Shown: in pieces, positions 17,733-26,758 of the stretch
Layout: each line of letters begins with the position of its first letter
Position numbering within the stretch: the stretch's first letter is position 1
Source of the DNA: Rhodospirillaceae bacterium bin65
Lineage (GTDB): Bacteria; Pseudomonadota; Alphaproteobacteria; Bin65
NCBI GenBank assembly: GCA_002238725.1
Contig: MPMX01000032.1
Location: 1 to 48,493 of the forward strand
Direction: 5' to 3'
DNA: 48,493 nt
Position numbers and translations under genes: made by a program
The notes under the pieces: generated by a model
What the model was told of the DNA's origin: nothing
Seen by the model: only the letters and a program-made list of their open reading frames with translations
Databases searched by the model: none

Positions 17733-18007
17733 GTCTCTTTACGCCGCAACGCCCTTCTCCTGTCCGATCGGTGTAATCGAATACCTTTGAACCGTTAACC
17801 CTGAACCACGATCGTAGTGAAATCAATTGCTCGCGATGCATTTCGTTACCGGGCGCAGCGCAGAATTTGGTCTTTCCCGCGATGCATCGTTATGTCTCTA
17901 TAAGGATTCGATGGACATTCCCGCCGCCGGCGAATGCATGCGGCGAAGGGGTGTTTTTCCGGAATCGCCGGGTTCGGCGGCATAATTCCCCGTTGGAGGG
18001 ACTGGAT

Positions 18008-19321
18008 ATGGATTTCACGGCCAACTCGCTCGAAGAACACTGGATGCCCTTCACGCCCAACCGCGAGTTCAAGGAAGAACCGCGGCTGGTAGAGAAGAGT
18101 AGCGGCATCCGTCTCGTCGACCACCGGGGCGGCACGGTGCTGGACGGCTCATCCGGCCTGTTTTGCGTCCCTGCCGGGCACGGCCGCCGGGAAATTGCCG
18201 ACGCGGTCCACGAACAGTTGCTGAAGAATGACTATACCGCGCCATTCAATCTCGGGCATTCGGGTTCCTTTCAACTGGCCAGGATGGTCTCGGCGATCAC
18301 GCCGGATCCGATCAACCATATCTTCTTCACCAATTCCGGTTCGGAATCGGTCGATACGGCGCTGAAAATCTGCATGGCCTATCACGGCGCCCGCGGCGAT
18401 CACCGGCGCCAGCGCTTCGTATCGCGCGAGCGCGCCTATCACGGCGTGAATATCGGCGGCGTGTCGCTCTCCGGCATGGTGAAGAACCGGGACATCTTCT
18501 CGGTCTGCATGCCTTATATCGTGAACATGCGGCACACCTGGCGCGCCGGGGACCGGTTCACCCGCGGCCAGGCGGAGAACGGCGAGGACCTGGCCAACGA
18601 TCTGCAGCGTTTTTGCGATACCTACGGCGGCCACACCATCGCCGCCTGTTTCGTCGAGCCTGTGGCCGGATCGACCGGGGTGCTCGTTCCGCCGAAGGGT
18701 TATCTGGAACGCCTGCGCGAAATCTGCGACGCCCACGGCATCCTGCTGGTCTTCGACGAAGTGATTACCGGTTTCGGCCGGCTCGGCTTTCCCTTCGCCG
18801 CCGACGCTTTCGGCGTCACGCCCGACATCATGACGATGGCCAAGGCCCTGACCAACGGCTGCCAGCCCATGGGCGCCGTCGCCGTGAAGGACGAGATCTA
18901 CGATACCGTGGTCGATTCGGCCCCGGACGGCGCGATCGAGTTCTTCCACGGCTACACCTATTCCGCGCATCCGGCCGCCTGCGCCGCCGGCATTGCAACC
19001 CAGACGCTCTACCGGGACGGTGGGCTGTTCGAGCAGGGCGCCGCTCTGATCGGCCATTTCGAGGACGCGGTCTACGCCCTCGAAGAAATGGACATCGTCA
19101 CGGACGTGCGCGGCTACGGCCTGCTTGCGGCCTTCGACCTGAAACCGGGCGCGGTGCCCGGCGCCCTGGGGCCGCAGGTGCAGAAACGCCTGTTCTGGAA
19201 CGGCCTCCACGTCAAGTTCACCGGCGATTCCGGCATCGTCGCGCCGCCGTTCATTTCGACCGAAGACGACATCGACGAGATGATGGACATCCTGCGTAAC
19301 ACGCTGCTGGAATATTCCTGA
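18008..19321 (+). CDS. Omega-amino acid:pyruvate aminotransferase (class III)
   Basis: 437 residues from ATG at 18008, with GGAGGGA 5 bases upstream; an open frame from 17867 lacks a ribosome site and family similarity. The N-terminus LEEHWMPFTPNREFKEEPRL is the beta-alanine/omega-amino acid:pyruvate transaminase hallmark. Other motifs are FFTNSGSESVDTALK, LLVFDEVITGFGRLG and MTMAKALTNGCQPMGAV with the PLP lysine. It transfers an omega-amino group to pyruvate, giving alanine, which the divergently encoded alanine dehydrogenase can recycle. The spacer 17733-18007 is comparatively AT-rich and likely holds both promoters. Confidence 0.92.
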   Translation: MDFTANSLEEHWMPFTPNREFKEEPRLVEKSSGIRLVDHRGGTVLDGSSGLFCVPAGHGRREIADAVHEQLLKNDYTAPFNLGHSGSFQLARMVSAITPDPINHIFFTNSGSESVDTALKICMAYHGARGDHRRQRFVSRERAYHGVNIGGVSLSGMVKNRDIFSVCMPYIVNMRHTWRAGDRFTRGQAENGEDLANDLQRFCDTYGGHTIAACFVEPVAGSTGVLVPPKGYLERLREICDAHGILLVFDEVITGFGRLGFPFAADAFGVTPDIMTMAKALTNGCQPMGAVAVKDEIYDTVVDSAPDGAIEFFHGYTYSAHPAACAAGIATQTLYRDGGLFEQGAALIGHFEDAVYALEEMDIVTDVRGYGLLAAFDLKPGAVPGALGPQVQKRLFWNGLHVKFTGDSGIVAPPFISTEDDIDEMMDILRNTLLEYS

Positions 19322-19347
19322 TCCGGCGACGGACAGTATCGCAAAGG

Positions 19348-19380
19348 AAAGGCGGCCCGACAGCCGCCTTTCTCATTTTC
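19348..19380 (+). terminator. Terminator after the omega-aminotransferase
   Basis: A 9-base stem (AAAGGCGGC at 19348-19356, GCCGCCTTT at 19363-19371) with a 6-base loop and a T-rich tail, 27 bases after the aminotransferase stop. It lies between converging genes, and its A-rich left flank could let it act on both strands. Confidence 0.7.
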
Positions 19381-19396
19381 GGATCGCCGCCGGCCG

Positions 19397-21334
19397 TCAG
19401 CCGATCGTTCCGCCGTCGTCGCGCTTGATCGCGATCACCGCCGAGCGCGGCACCGAATCGCCGCCGCCCGGCCAGTGGCTGTTGCCCCGTTCGCCGGGAT
19501 GCTGGACGCCGACGAAGACGGTGCGGCGGTCGCCGCTGAAGGCGAGGCCGGTGATTTCGCACTCCTTCGGCCCGACCAGGAAGCGCTTGATCTCGCCCGT
19601 CGCCGGGTCGCCGATCAGCATCTGGTTGTTGCCCATGCCGGCGAAGTCCTTCGCGTTGGAGTAGTTGCCGTCGGTCTGGATCCACAGCAGCCCCCGGCTG
19701 TCGAAGGCCAGGCCGTCGGGCGAGTTGAAGAAATTGCCGGGATTGACGTTGTCCGAGCCCTTGCGGTCGTCCTCGTGCACCGCTGGGTTGCCGGCGAGGA
19801 CGTACAGGTCCCAGGTGAAATTCTTTGCGGTGTGGTCGCCGTTCGCCGGGCGCCAGCGCACGATCTGACCGTATTTGTTGCCGGCGCGCGGGTTCGGGCC
19901 GCCGACCGGCGTGGCGTCGCCGCCGGCGTTCGGTTTCCTGCCGCGGTTCTTGTTGTTGGTGAGCGCGCAGTAGACCTCGGCCTTGTGCGGATTGGCGGCG
20001 ACCCATTCCGGCCGGTCCATCGTCGTCGCCCTGACCGCGGAGGCGGCCATCCTGGTGTGGATGCAGACCTCGGCCGGGGACGCCATGCCGGCCGTCTGCG
20101 GCGTCAGCGCCAGCCATTCGCCGGTCCCATCGGCGTTGAAACGCGCGGCATAGAGGGTGCCCTTGTCGAGCAGGCTGTCATTGCTGCCGCCGGCCGCATA
20201 CACGCCGTCCGAAACATAGCGATAGAGATATTCGCCGCGCTCGTCATCGCCCATATAGACGACGATCCGGCCATTCGCGGCGACGACCAGTTCGGCGTTC
20301 TCGTGCTTCATCCGGCCGAGGGCGGTGCGCTTCTTGGGCGTCGATATCGGATCGAGCGGGTCGATCTCCACGACATAGCCGGCCCGGTTCGGCTCGTTCG
20401 GATGTTTCGCGATATCGAAGCGCTCGTCGGCCGTCGCCCAGGCATAGCCCCAGTCCTTGTGCCGGATGCCGTAACGCTTGAAGCCAGGCGGCAGTGGCAG
20501 TGCCGCGTCACTCGAAGAGAAATAGCCGTTGAAATTCTCCTCGCAGGCCAGATAGGTGCCCCAGGGCGTGCGGCCGTTGCCGCAATTGTTCCAGGTGCCG
20601 AGCGAACGGGTCCCGGTCGGGTCGGCCCCGGTCTTGAGCAGGTCGTGGCCGGCCGCCGGACCGGTAATCTCCATCGGCGTATCGGCGGTGATGCGCCGGT
20701 TGAACGGCGAATCCTTCACGACCTGCCATTTGCCGCCGCCGGACTGCGCGATTTCCATGACGGAAACGCCGTGCGCCGCCTTGCCCTTGCGCACGTCGTC
20801 GGCGTTTTCCGGCTTCATCGAATCGCGCATGCCATACATGATGGCGCGGTTGGTATATTCGTTGTTGACGGCCAGGATGCTGTGGCGACCGGACTGGAAC
20901 AGGGCCATGCCATCGGTATTGTCCCCGAACGCCAGTTCCTGGGACGCGCCGGTGCCGCGGGTCGCGGGGTCGAAGGGCGTGCCCCTGCTCCACAGCGGAT
21001 CGCCCCAGCGCACGACGAGGTGCCAGCTGTAGCCTTCCGGCACGCGCACCGTGTCGTCGGTGCCCGCCGGCACCGCCTCGAAAGCCAGGCGGGTTCCGGC
21101 GGCGCGGGCGGCGGCGCGGGCGTCGCCGGCTCTCAGTGCCGCGGTGCCGGCCAGGAAAGCGCCGGTTCCAACGGCGACGACGCCGCCGAGAAAGCCGCGC
21201 CGGGACAGGGAATCCTCGACTATTCGGTCGAAATCGGTTTCTTCCGGCCGCGGATCGCTGAGTTCGTCGAGCCCGTCGAACGAAAGTTCTGCGGCATCCG
21301 GCGGCTCGCCGCGGTAATTCTGACGATCGGTCAT
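19397..21334 (-). CDS. PhoX-family alkaline phosphatase (DUF839), Tat-exported
   Basis: 645 residues. A twin-arginine signal (SRRGFLGGVVAVGTGAFLAG, about residues 44-63) follows a charged N-region. PhoX beta-propeller motifs are visible: SILAVNNEYTNR, NNCGNGRTPWGTYLACEENFNG, KHENAELVV, GDDERGEYLYRYVS and SPDGLAFDSRGLLWIQTDGN. PhoX enzymes release phosphate from organic esters in the periplasm using calcium and iron. Length fits the large PhoX class. No Pho box was identified. Confidence 0.9.
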   Translation of the reverse strand: MTDRQNYRGEPPDAAELSFDGLDELSDPRPEETDFDRIVEDSLSRRGFLGGVVAVGTGAFLAGTAALRAGDARAAARAAGTRLAFEAVPAGTDDTVRVPEGYSWHLVVRWGDPLWSRGTPFDPATRGTGASQELAFGDNTDGMALFQSGRHSILAVNNEYTNRAIMYGMRDSMKPENADDVRKGKAAHGVSVMEIAQSGGGKWQVVKDSPFNRRITADTPMEITGPAAGHDLLKTGADPTGTRSLGTWNNCGNGRTPWGTYLACEENFNGYFSSSDAALPLPPGFKRYGIRHKDWGYAWATADERFDIAKHPNEPNRAGYVVEIDPLDPISTPKKRTALGRMKHENAELVVAANGRIVVYMGDDERGEYLYRYVSDGVYAAGGSNDSLLDKGTLYAARFNADGTGEWLALTPQTAGMASPAEVCIHTRMAASAVRATTMDRPEWVAANPHKAEVYCALTNNKNRGRKPNAGGDATPVGGPNPRAGNKYGQIVRWRPANGDHTAKNFTWDLYVLAGNPAVHEDDRKGSDNVNPGNFFNSPDGLAFDSRGLLWIQTDGNYSNAKDFAGMGNNQMLIGDPATGEIKRFLVGPKECEITGLAFSGDRRTVFVGVQHPGERGNSHWPGGGDSVPRSAVIAIKRDDGGTIG

Positions 21335-21497
21335 TCCTGCCTCTTGCTTCGCAAATTCTGCGGCGGCTTCCGCCTCGGCTGTTCCGGGCGGGCCGGTCTG
21401 CCCGCCCCGACCGCCGTTCTAGCCTTACGAAATGTCAAATGCATGACAGATCGGCGATCGAAAACTGAAACCTGCCGGGCGCCGGCCGGCTGCGGCA

Positions 21498-22433
21498 TCA
21501 CGCGGAATAATCCAGCCCCCAGTCCCGGTATCGCGCCGGGTCTTCCTGCCAGCGGTCGCGGACCTTGACGAACAGGAACAGGTGGACGCGGCGGTCGAAC
21601 AGCAGTTCCAGCTCTTTGCGCGCCGCGGCGCCGATTTTCCCGATCTGCCGCCCGCCCTTGCCGAGCACGATGCTCTTCTGGCTGTCGCGCCGGACATAGA
21701 CCGTCTGCTCGATCCTCACGCTGCCGTCGTCCTGCTCCTCCCAGGTTTCCGTCTCTACCGTCAACGCGTAGGGCAGCTCCTCGTGCAGGTTGAGATAGAG
21801 TTTTTCCCGGGTGATTTCCGCAGCGAGCAGCCGTTCCGGCATGTCGGAGAGCTGGTCTTCGGGAAACAGGTGCGGTCCGGCCGGCAGGCGGGCAGCGCAA
21901 TGGTCGAGGAAATCGCCGATGCCGCTTCCGGTCAGGGCCGAGATCATGAAGATGTCGGCGAACGGCCCTTCCCCGCTCATCCGGTCGGCGACGGCGAGCA
22001 GCCGGTCGCGTTTCAACAGGTCGATCTTGTTGAGTAACAGGATGGCCCGGCGGCCGTTTCGCAACAGCCCTTCGATGATGCGCACGGTATCGGAGTCGGT
22101 CTGCCGCTCGCATTTGCGCGCATCGACCAGCAGCCCGATCAGGTCGGCGTCCGCCGCGCCCTGCCAGGCGGCGGCAATCATCGCCCTGTCCAGGCGGCGT
22201 TTCGGCGCGAAAATCCCCGGCGTATCCACCAGAACGACCTGGGCGGCGTCGGGGCGGTCCCCGACCATGACGATGCCCAGAACCCGCGTCCGGGTCGTCT
22301 GCACCTTGGGCGAAACGATCGAAACCTTGGCGCCGGTCAGCGCGTTGACCAGCGTCGACTTGCCGGAATTGGGCGCGCCGAGCAGGGCAACGAAACCGCA
22401 GCGCAACCCGGCCGGAGCGGGTTCACCGATCAC
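21498..22433 (-). CDS. era: GTPase Era
   Basis: 311 residues. G1 GAPNSGKSTLVN, the TTR switch KVQTTRTRVLG, G3 DTPG, G4 NKID and G5 SAL are followed by a C-terminal KH domain with the diagnostic QKSIVLGKGG and FLFVKVRDRWQEDP. It binds 16S rRNA and GTP in 30S assembly. It follows rnc by 39 bases, the standard alphaproteobacterial pairing; recO, which often follows, is absent and PhoX is there instead. Confidence 0.97.
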   Translation of the reverse strand: MIGEPAPAGLRCGFVALLGAPNSGKSTLVNALTGAKVSIVSPKVQTTRTRVLGIVMVGDRPDAAQVVLVDTPGIFAPKRRLDRAMIAAAWQGAADADLIGLLVDARKCERQTDSDTVRIIEGLLRNGRRAILLLNKIDLLKRDRLLAVADRMSGEGPFADIFMISALTGSGIGDFLDHCAARLPAGPHLFPEDQLSDMPERLLAAEITREKLYLNLHEELPYALTVETETWEEQDDGSVRIEQTVYVRRDSQKSIVLGKGGRQIGKIGAAARKELELLFDRRVHLFLFVKVRDRWQEDPARYRDWGLDYSA

Positions 22434-22472
22434 GGTGCATAACCCGTCGATTCGTCGAAGCGCTGCACTTCG

Positions 22473-23183
22473 CTACCCGTCATCGGAATCACAGCTCTCG
22501 ATTTGGTCGATCATCCGGCGCGCGGCCGCCTGCTCGGCAGTGCGCCGGGAACGTCCTTCGGCGCGGACGGGAGGCAACCCGCGCACGGTGCATTCCACAT
22601 CGAAGAGCGGCTCGTGCGGCGCCCCTTCCCGGCGCAAGATTGCGTAGACCGGCAGCGGCAGCGCCCGGGCCTGCGCCCATTCCTGCAGAGTCGACTTCGA
22701 ATCCCTGGGCGGGCGCACGCTCTCGCGCATCATGGGTTGCCAGTAGCGACGTATCATGCGCGCGGCCGCATCGTCCCCGCCGTCCAAATACAGCGCCGCG
22801 ATCACGGCCTCGCAACAGTCCGCCAGCGCCTGGGGATTGTCGGCGCCGCCCTGCTGCCGCTCGCCGGGCGACATATTCATGTAGATGCCGAGTTCGAGCC
22901 GGCGGGCGACACGGGCCAGGGCTTCTGCGCTGACCAGCGCTGCATGTCGACGGGCGATCTGGCCGACTTTTTCTTCGGGAAAGTCGTCCATGAGGAGGCG
23001 CGCGACGATCAGGCCCAGCACCCGGTCGCCAAGGAATTCCAGCCGTTCCAGATTGCGTTTGCCACGGCCCTCGCCCTCGGTGGCGCTCGGGTGAGTCAAG
23101 GCTTCCGCCAGCAGTTCCGGCTGCCGGAAGTCGTACCCCAGGTCGACCATCAGGTCGGCGACGCGATCATCGACGGCATTCAC
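22473..23183 (-). CDS. rnc: Ribonuclease III
   Basis: 236 residues. The RNase III signature NLERLEFLGDRVLGLIVARLL carries the catalytic carboxylates, with DCCEAVIAALYLDGG as the second acidic site, followed by a C-terminal double-stranded-RNA-binding domain (DSKSTLQEWAQARALPLP onwards). It processes rRNA and mRNA duplexes. The start is GTG at 23183 with AAGGA upstream. It is cotranscribed with era. lepB, a frequent upstream neighbour in alphaproteobacteria, is not present. Confidence 0.96.
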   Translation of the reverse strand: MNAVDDRVADLMVDLGYDFRQPELLAEALTHPSATEGEGRGKRNLERLEFLGDRVLGLIVARLLMDDFPEEKVGQIARRHAALVSAEALARVARRLELGIYMNMSPGERQQGGADNPQALADCCEAVIAALYLDGGDDAAARMIRRYWQPMMRESVRPPRDSKSTLQEWAQARALPLPVYAILRREGAPHEPLFDVECTVRGLPPVRAEGRSRRTAEQAAARRMIDQIESCDSDDG

Positions 23184-23343
23184 CTGGATCGTTCCTTATC
23201 CGCCTCCGGGTTCCGGGAAACTTCCCGTCGCCATGCAGTAAGCGGCAGGTTAATTTAGGAGTCTCCTGTCGGCTGACTACAAGATGTTCGTTTCAGGGTA
23301 AACTCGCATCCGCACACCGACATATCTCCCAATGGAGCCGGTT

Positions 23344-23916
23344 ATGACGACAAAGCCCCAAGACCCGGCCCAGCCGCCGGTATTCGGACTGGACCATTCG
23401 GCCTACCGCTGCCGCGATGCGGAGGAAACCCGCGCCTTCTACGAGGATGTCGTCGGCTTCCCGCTCGCCCAGGCACTGCATATCGACCGGCATCCGACCA
23501 CAGGCGAACCGGTCGATTATCTGCACATCTTCTTCGATATCGGCAGCGGCGATCCGGACAGGCCCTCCTACATCGCCTTCTTCGACGTCGTCGATCATCC
23601 GGGCGACAATCCCGACGAACTGTTCAGGACGCGCTGGGGCATGGACCTGCATTTTGCCATGCGTGTCGCGGACCATGCCGCGCTCGACGCCTGGAAGGCG
23701 CGGCTCGAGGCCAGGAACGTAACCGTGGAAGGCCCTGTCGACCACGGCATGTGCCGGTCGATCTACTTCCACGATCCCAACGGCTACCGGCTCGAATTCG
23801 CCTCGTCGGAGGCGGAGGAGAACCGGGTCTTCGCAGACCATGCCGAAAAATCGCGCGACCTGTTGGAGAACTGGGATTCGTGGAAAGCGTCGAGAACTTC
23901 CGCAGCCGCCGAATGA
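23344..23916 (+). CDS. VOC-superfamily (glyoxalase/dioxygenase-fold) protein
   Basis: 190 residues from ATG at 23344, preferred over 23332 because GGAG lies 7 bases upstream. Paired beta-alpha-beta-beta-beta modules: FGLDHSAYRCRDAEETRAFYEDVVGFPLA (metal-ligand His), then FFDIGSGDPDRPSYIAFFDV, MDLHFAMRVAD and a C-terminal YFHDPNGYRLEF, the typical end of a VOC module with a Glu ligand. Metal-dependent isomerase, lyase or dioxygenase activity is possible. A MetE-like gene follows 67 bases later and is probably cotranscribed. Confidence 0.85.
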   Translation: MTTKPQDPAQPPVFGLDHSAYRCRDAEETRAFYEDVVGFPLAQALHIDRHPTTGEPVDYLHIFFDIGSGDPDRPSYIAFFDVVDHPGDNPDELFRTRWGMDLHFAMRVADHAALDAWKARLEARNVTVEGPVDHGMCRSIYFHDPNGYRLEFASSEAEENRVFADHAEKSRDLLENWDSWKASRTSAAAE

Positions 23917-23983
23917 TCTGCCTGTACGCGCCCGGCGCGCCGGGCGGGCGGTGCAGGGCCGCACAGGATACCGGGAGACAAGG

Positions 23984-25111
23984 ATGAAGAACGCGTTGCT
24001 GCTGGTCGGAAGCATTCCCCTGGAAACGCCCGAGGAAGTGTTTCGCACGTTCGGGCCGTCGATCGGCCCCTCGCTCGCCTATATGCCGGACGGCGAGGTA
24101 GGCGACCGGCGTTTCTGGATCGATGCCGTGGCCTACCGGGTGTTGAACGGCCATCCCCAACTCGAGACGGTCGGCCGCCCGGCGCCCGACGAACACGGTG
24201 CCGACACCTGGCGCCCCCAGGGCGATCACGACCAGTTCAAATTCCGTGTCGTCCCGGGCGTCGATGACGTGACGTTCGGCGATCCGGGCTGGCGCCTCGG
24301 CTACGCGCGGGATGCGATCGGCTCCTACTTCGTCTTCAAGACCCTGAAGAAGGAAGGAAAGATTCCCGACCATGTCCGCTTCCAGGTGTGCCTGCCGCTC
24401 ACCTACAGCACCCTCGGGCTGTTCGTTCCGGACGAAGCCGATCTCCTGAAGGTTGCGCCCGGCATGACGAAGGCGCTCAAGGCGGAGGTTGAGAACATCG
24501 CCGCACACATCCCCGCGGCGGAGCTTGCCATACAGTGGGATTTGGCAATCGAAAACCGGCGCATCGAAGCGAAAATCGTCGCCGGCGACCCGGATGGCGC
24601 ACGGGTCGAGGCCGCGAAGGTCGCCGCACCGCTCGGGGAGATATGTGCAGATCTGCCCAACGAGGTTCATATCGGCCTGCACTCCTGTTACGGCACCGTC
24701 AACGGCTGGCCGGGCCGGCAGCCGGCGGACATTTCCGGCACGGTGCTGTTGCTGAATGCCCATGCCGCAGCGTGCGGACGGCCCGTCGATTTCGTACATT
24801 TCCCGACCGTCGCCGCGGCCGGCGACGCCTGGTTCCGCCCCCTCCGGGACCTCGATGTCGGCGAGGCACGCGTCTATGTCGGCGCCATACACCATCTGCA
24901 CGGCGTCGACGGGATGCGCGCCCAGCTCGACACGGTAAAGCACTACCTGCCGGACTTCGGACTGGCGGCGCCCTGCGGTTTCGGCCGCGTCCCGGATCGG
25001 CCGGGACGCCAGTTGACGGACGAAGGCGACGACGTACCGCCGGACTATATGCGCATCATTCTCGAGGACCACAGGCGCGCGGTCGACGTGCTCGGCGAAG
25101 TCCTGCACTGA
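23984..25111 (+). CDS. MetE-like (cobalamin-independent methionine synthase/UroD-fold) protein of unknown function
   Basis: 375 residues resembling the C-terminal TIM-barrel family of MetE and uroporphyrinogen decarboxylase (SIPLETPEEVFRTFG N-terminus, AIQWDLAIENRR, VHIGLHSCYG, VYVGAIHHLHGVDG). A Cys/His-type zinc site is plausible around HIGLHSCYG, but the full MetE zinc signature is not evident. The protein is half MetE length, so it is a stand-alone relative; methyl transfer or lyase chemistry cannot be decided. GGGAG precedes ATG at 23984. It is the second gene of a pair with the VOC protein. Confidence 0.7.
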   Translation: MKNALLLVGSIPLETPEEVFRTFGPSIGPSLAYMPDGEVGDRRFWIDAVAYRVLNGHPQLETVGRPAPDEHGADTWRPQGDHDQFKFRVVPGVDDVTFGDPGWRLGYARDAIGSYFVFKTLKKEGKIPDHVRFQVCLPLTYSTLGLFVPDEADLLKVAPGMTKALKAEVENIAAHIPAAELAIQWDLAIENRRIEAKIVAGDPDGARVEAAKVAAPLGEICADLPNEVHIGLHSCYGTVNGWPGRQPADISGTVLLLNAHAAACGRPVDFVHFPTVAAAGDAWFRPLRDLDVGEARVYVGAIHHLHGVDGMRAQLDTVKHYLPDFGLAAPCGFGRVPDRPGRQLTDEGDDVPPDYMRIILEDHRRAVDVLGEVLH

Positions 25112-25398
25112 CCGTCGGCGAGAGCCGGCGCGGCCGACCCGGCCGGCGCTAAAGTTCAAATTCGGTAACTAACAATTGTTGAAAAACAATGTATTTTGCT
25201 TTTATCCGTCTAAATTGTATTTCTTGGCGTGTTTACAATGACTTAGTCAAACATCGTTCCTATCGGTCTTCAAACCGCAAGCTGATTCAAGTCAATTCCC
25301 GACCCCGTATGTCCGCCGCAACCGCCCGAATTGCGGGAATGTTCCCATAACCGTTCGGGTCCCAGGGGATGCGCCCGGCGCTGTCCTTGCCCCGCCGG
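25112..25398. other. AT-rich junction without genes
   Basis: Non-coding stretch between the MetE-like gene and an integrative-element fragment. Bases 25150-25260 are markedly AT-richer than the surroundings, and the stretch holds the left copy of the ~115-bp direct repeat (25232-25346). The composition change fits an insertion junction. Confidence 0.6.
25232..25346 (+). repeat. Imperfect ~115-bp direct repeat, left copy
   Basis: Matches 45616-45731 in the same orientation over about 115 bases. The shared core CGCAAGCTGATTCAAGTCAA is identical, followed by TCCCGACCCCG and ATTGCGGG in register, with a diverged 16-base segment of equal length near the left end. The copy lies just 3' of a minus-strand HTH gene. 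It could be an attachment-site remnant or a conserved flank of related elements. Confidence 0.75.
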
Positions 25399-26064
25399 TC
25401 ATGGGGTGGATCCAAGAAGCAGGGTGCCATCGTCCATGGTCGAGACGCGCCGCCGGCGATGCACCCAGTCGTCCAGGTCCTTGCGCAGGTAGCGCACCCG
25501 GCCCTCGAGCTTCACGAACACCGGCCCTTTCGCCTTCACTCGGTAGCGGGCCAGCGTCTTCACGGACAGGCCGATAATCCGGGCCGCCTGCAGCGGGGTC
25601 AGATAATCGGTCTCTTCCGTCGTTCCCGTCTCTCTCGGTATTCGGGCGGTAGGGACCTTTCGATCCTGCGCGGGCGCGTGGCCTTCCGCCTCGCCCGGGT
25701 CCTGCGAGACCTCGCGGAAGGCGATCCGGTACACCGCCCCCTTGCTGATCGTGTTCCTCTCGGGCAGGTAGCTCAGCACCTGCAGCGCGATCCCCACGCC
25801 TGCCGGGTCCGGTTCGCTCCAGGGGAATTCGCTGTCGTCCCCGCGGAGGGCCGCCGCCATTGACACCAGGGCGCGCGCGGCACGCTGTCCCAGCTCGTCG
25901 GGAAGCATCGAGAAATCGCAGTAGACCGTCCCGCCGTCATCCAGCCCGTCCCGCACCGGCAGGTCGAACTCGAGCGCTTCGCTGACCGACATACTGCATG
26001 TGCAGCCGGCATACGTCCTGCCCGGCCCCTCCTTGGTGGGCGGCATTTCAACAACAGCACGCAT
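25399..26064 (-). CDS. Excisionase-like HTH protein of an integrative element
   Basis: 221 residues from ATG at 26064, which has GGAGGT upstream; an open in-frame extension to 26280 lacks such a site. The C-terminal domain (YLTPLQAARIIGLSVKTLARYR, then VRYLRKDLDDWV) is a MerR/excisionase-type helix-turn-helix as found in alphaproteobacterial integrative and conjugative elements. The N-terminal 130 residues are cysteine-containing and acidic and not recognised. A short inverted repeat lies about 145 bases upstream (26208-26223). Confidence 0.7.
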   Translation of the reverse strand: MRAVVEMPPTKEGPGRTYAGCTCSMSVSEALEFDLPVRDGLDDGGTVYCDFSMLPDELGQRAARALVSMAAALRGDDSEFPWSEPDPAGVGIALQVLSYLPERNTISKGAVYRIAFREVSQDPGEAEGHAPAQDRKVPTARIPRETGTTEETDYLTPLQAARIIGLSVKTLARYRVKAKGPVFVKLEGRVRYLRKDLDDWVHRRRRVSTMDDGTLLLGSTP

Positions 26065-26207
26065 GACTGCACCTCCGGCATGCCATTCGGAACACAGACG
26101 GACGGGGAGTACCGGCCCGGCCGCCTGGCATTCCTGCCACTTCCCTCCAGCCACTAGCGAGCCAGGGCGGAAAGGGAAAATGCTGTTTGGATCAATATCC
26201 ATGCCGC

Positions 26208-26223
26208 AACGGTGATAACCGTT
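26208..26223. promoter_or_regulatory. Inverted repeat upstream of the HTH gene
   Basis: AACGGT-GATA-ACCGTT, a perfect 6-base inverted repeat with a 4-base spacer, between the HTH gene and the ParB-like remnant. Its place in a divergent spacer suggests an operator, but nothing identifies the regulator. Confidence 0.4.
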
Positions 26224-26373
26224 CAAATTCCCGTCGTGGCTGCTGTCGAAAGCAACGGACCGAACGCTCGGCCCGGGCACCTGACTTTCGCAGGCCTCTT
26301 GGGGTGGCGAGACTCCGGAACGGGTGCGCTCGACATAACCGTGCGCGAAAACGCCGACCGGCCGAAGACTAGG

Positions 26374-26640
26374 ATGAACGATGCGGAGCTCGAAGACGAC
26401 GGCGAATCCTTCGCCGTACTCCGTGCATTGCCTGTGTCCGACAAGAAGGCGCTGTTCGCCGCCTGCCTCGCGCGCACGGTGAAGCCCCAGCTCGGTCCGG
26501 ACTTGAAAGGCGGCACATTATCTATTGGTGTAACCTACCGGGGCGATCGCTCTTTGAACCCGCTCGCCATCCGCCTTGCGGGATTTTTCGAACATATTGC
26601 GATAAGCGTTGCCTGGGATCGACGTCGGAGACTGGCTTGA
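26374..26640 (+). pseudogene. Possible ParB-family remnant
   Basis: The plus frame reads MNDAELEDDGESFAVLRALP and then VSDKKALFAACLARTVKPQL before losing recognisable similarity and stopping at 26640. The LRALPVSDKKALFAACLARTVK segment resembles the C-terminal region of ParB-like proteins carried by alphaproteobacterial integrative elements (recalled similarity). The nuclease-like N-terminal domain is missing, so it is a fragment if the match is right. It lies beside the HTH gene, fitting a decayed element. Confidence 0.4.
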
Positions 26641-26758
26641 AATAGGCCGATATGTTGTTCGGCGCTTGACCCTTATTTCCGTGGCACCCTGAGGGCAACC
26701 TCGGCGCCGTGTAACACCCCGCCGCATGCCGCCGGCACGCGACATCGCCTCAGCCCGC

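Noticed and set aside
19475..21568. 697-residue plus-strand open frame opposite PhoX
   Set aside because: Antisense shadow of a clear PhoX protein; no family motifs.
25232..25346. Direct-repeat core as a tRNA 3' end
   Set aside because: No T-stem complementarity, acceptor pairing or CCA context was found.
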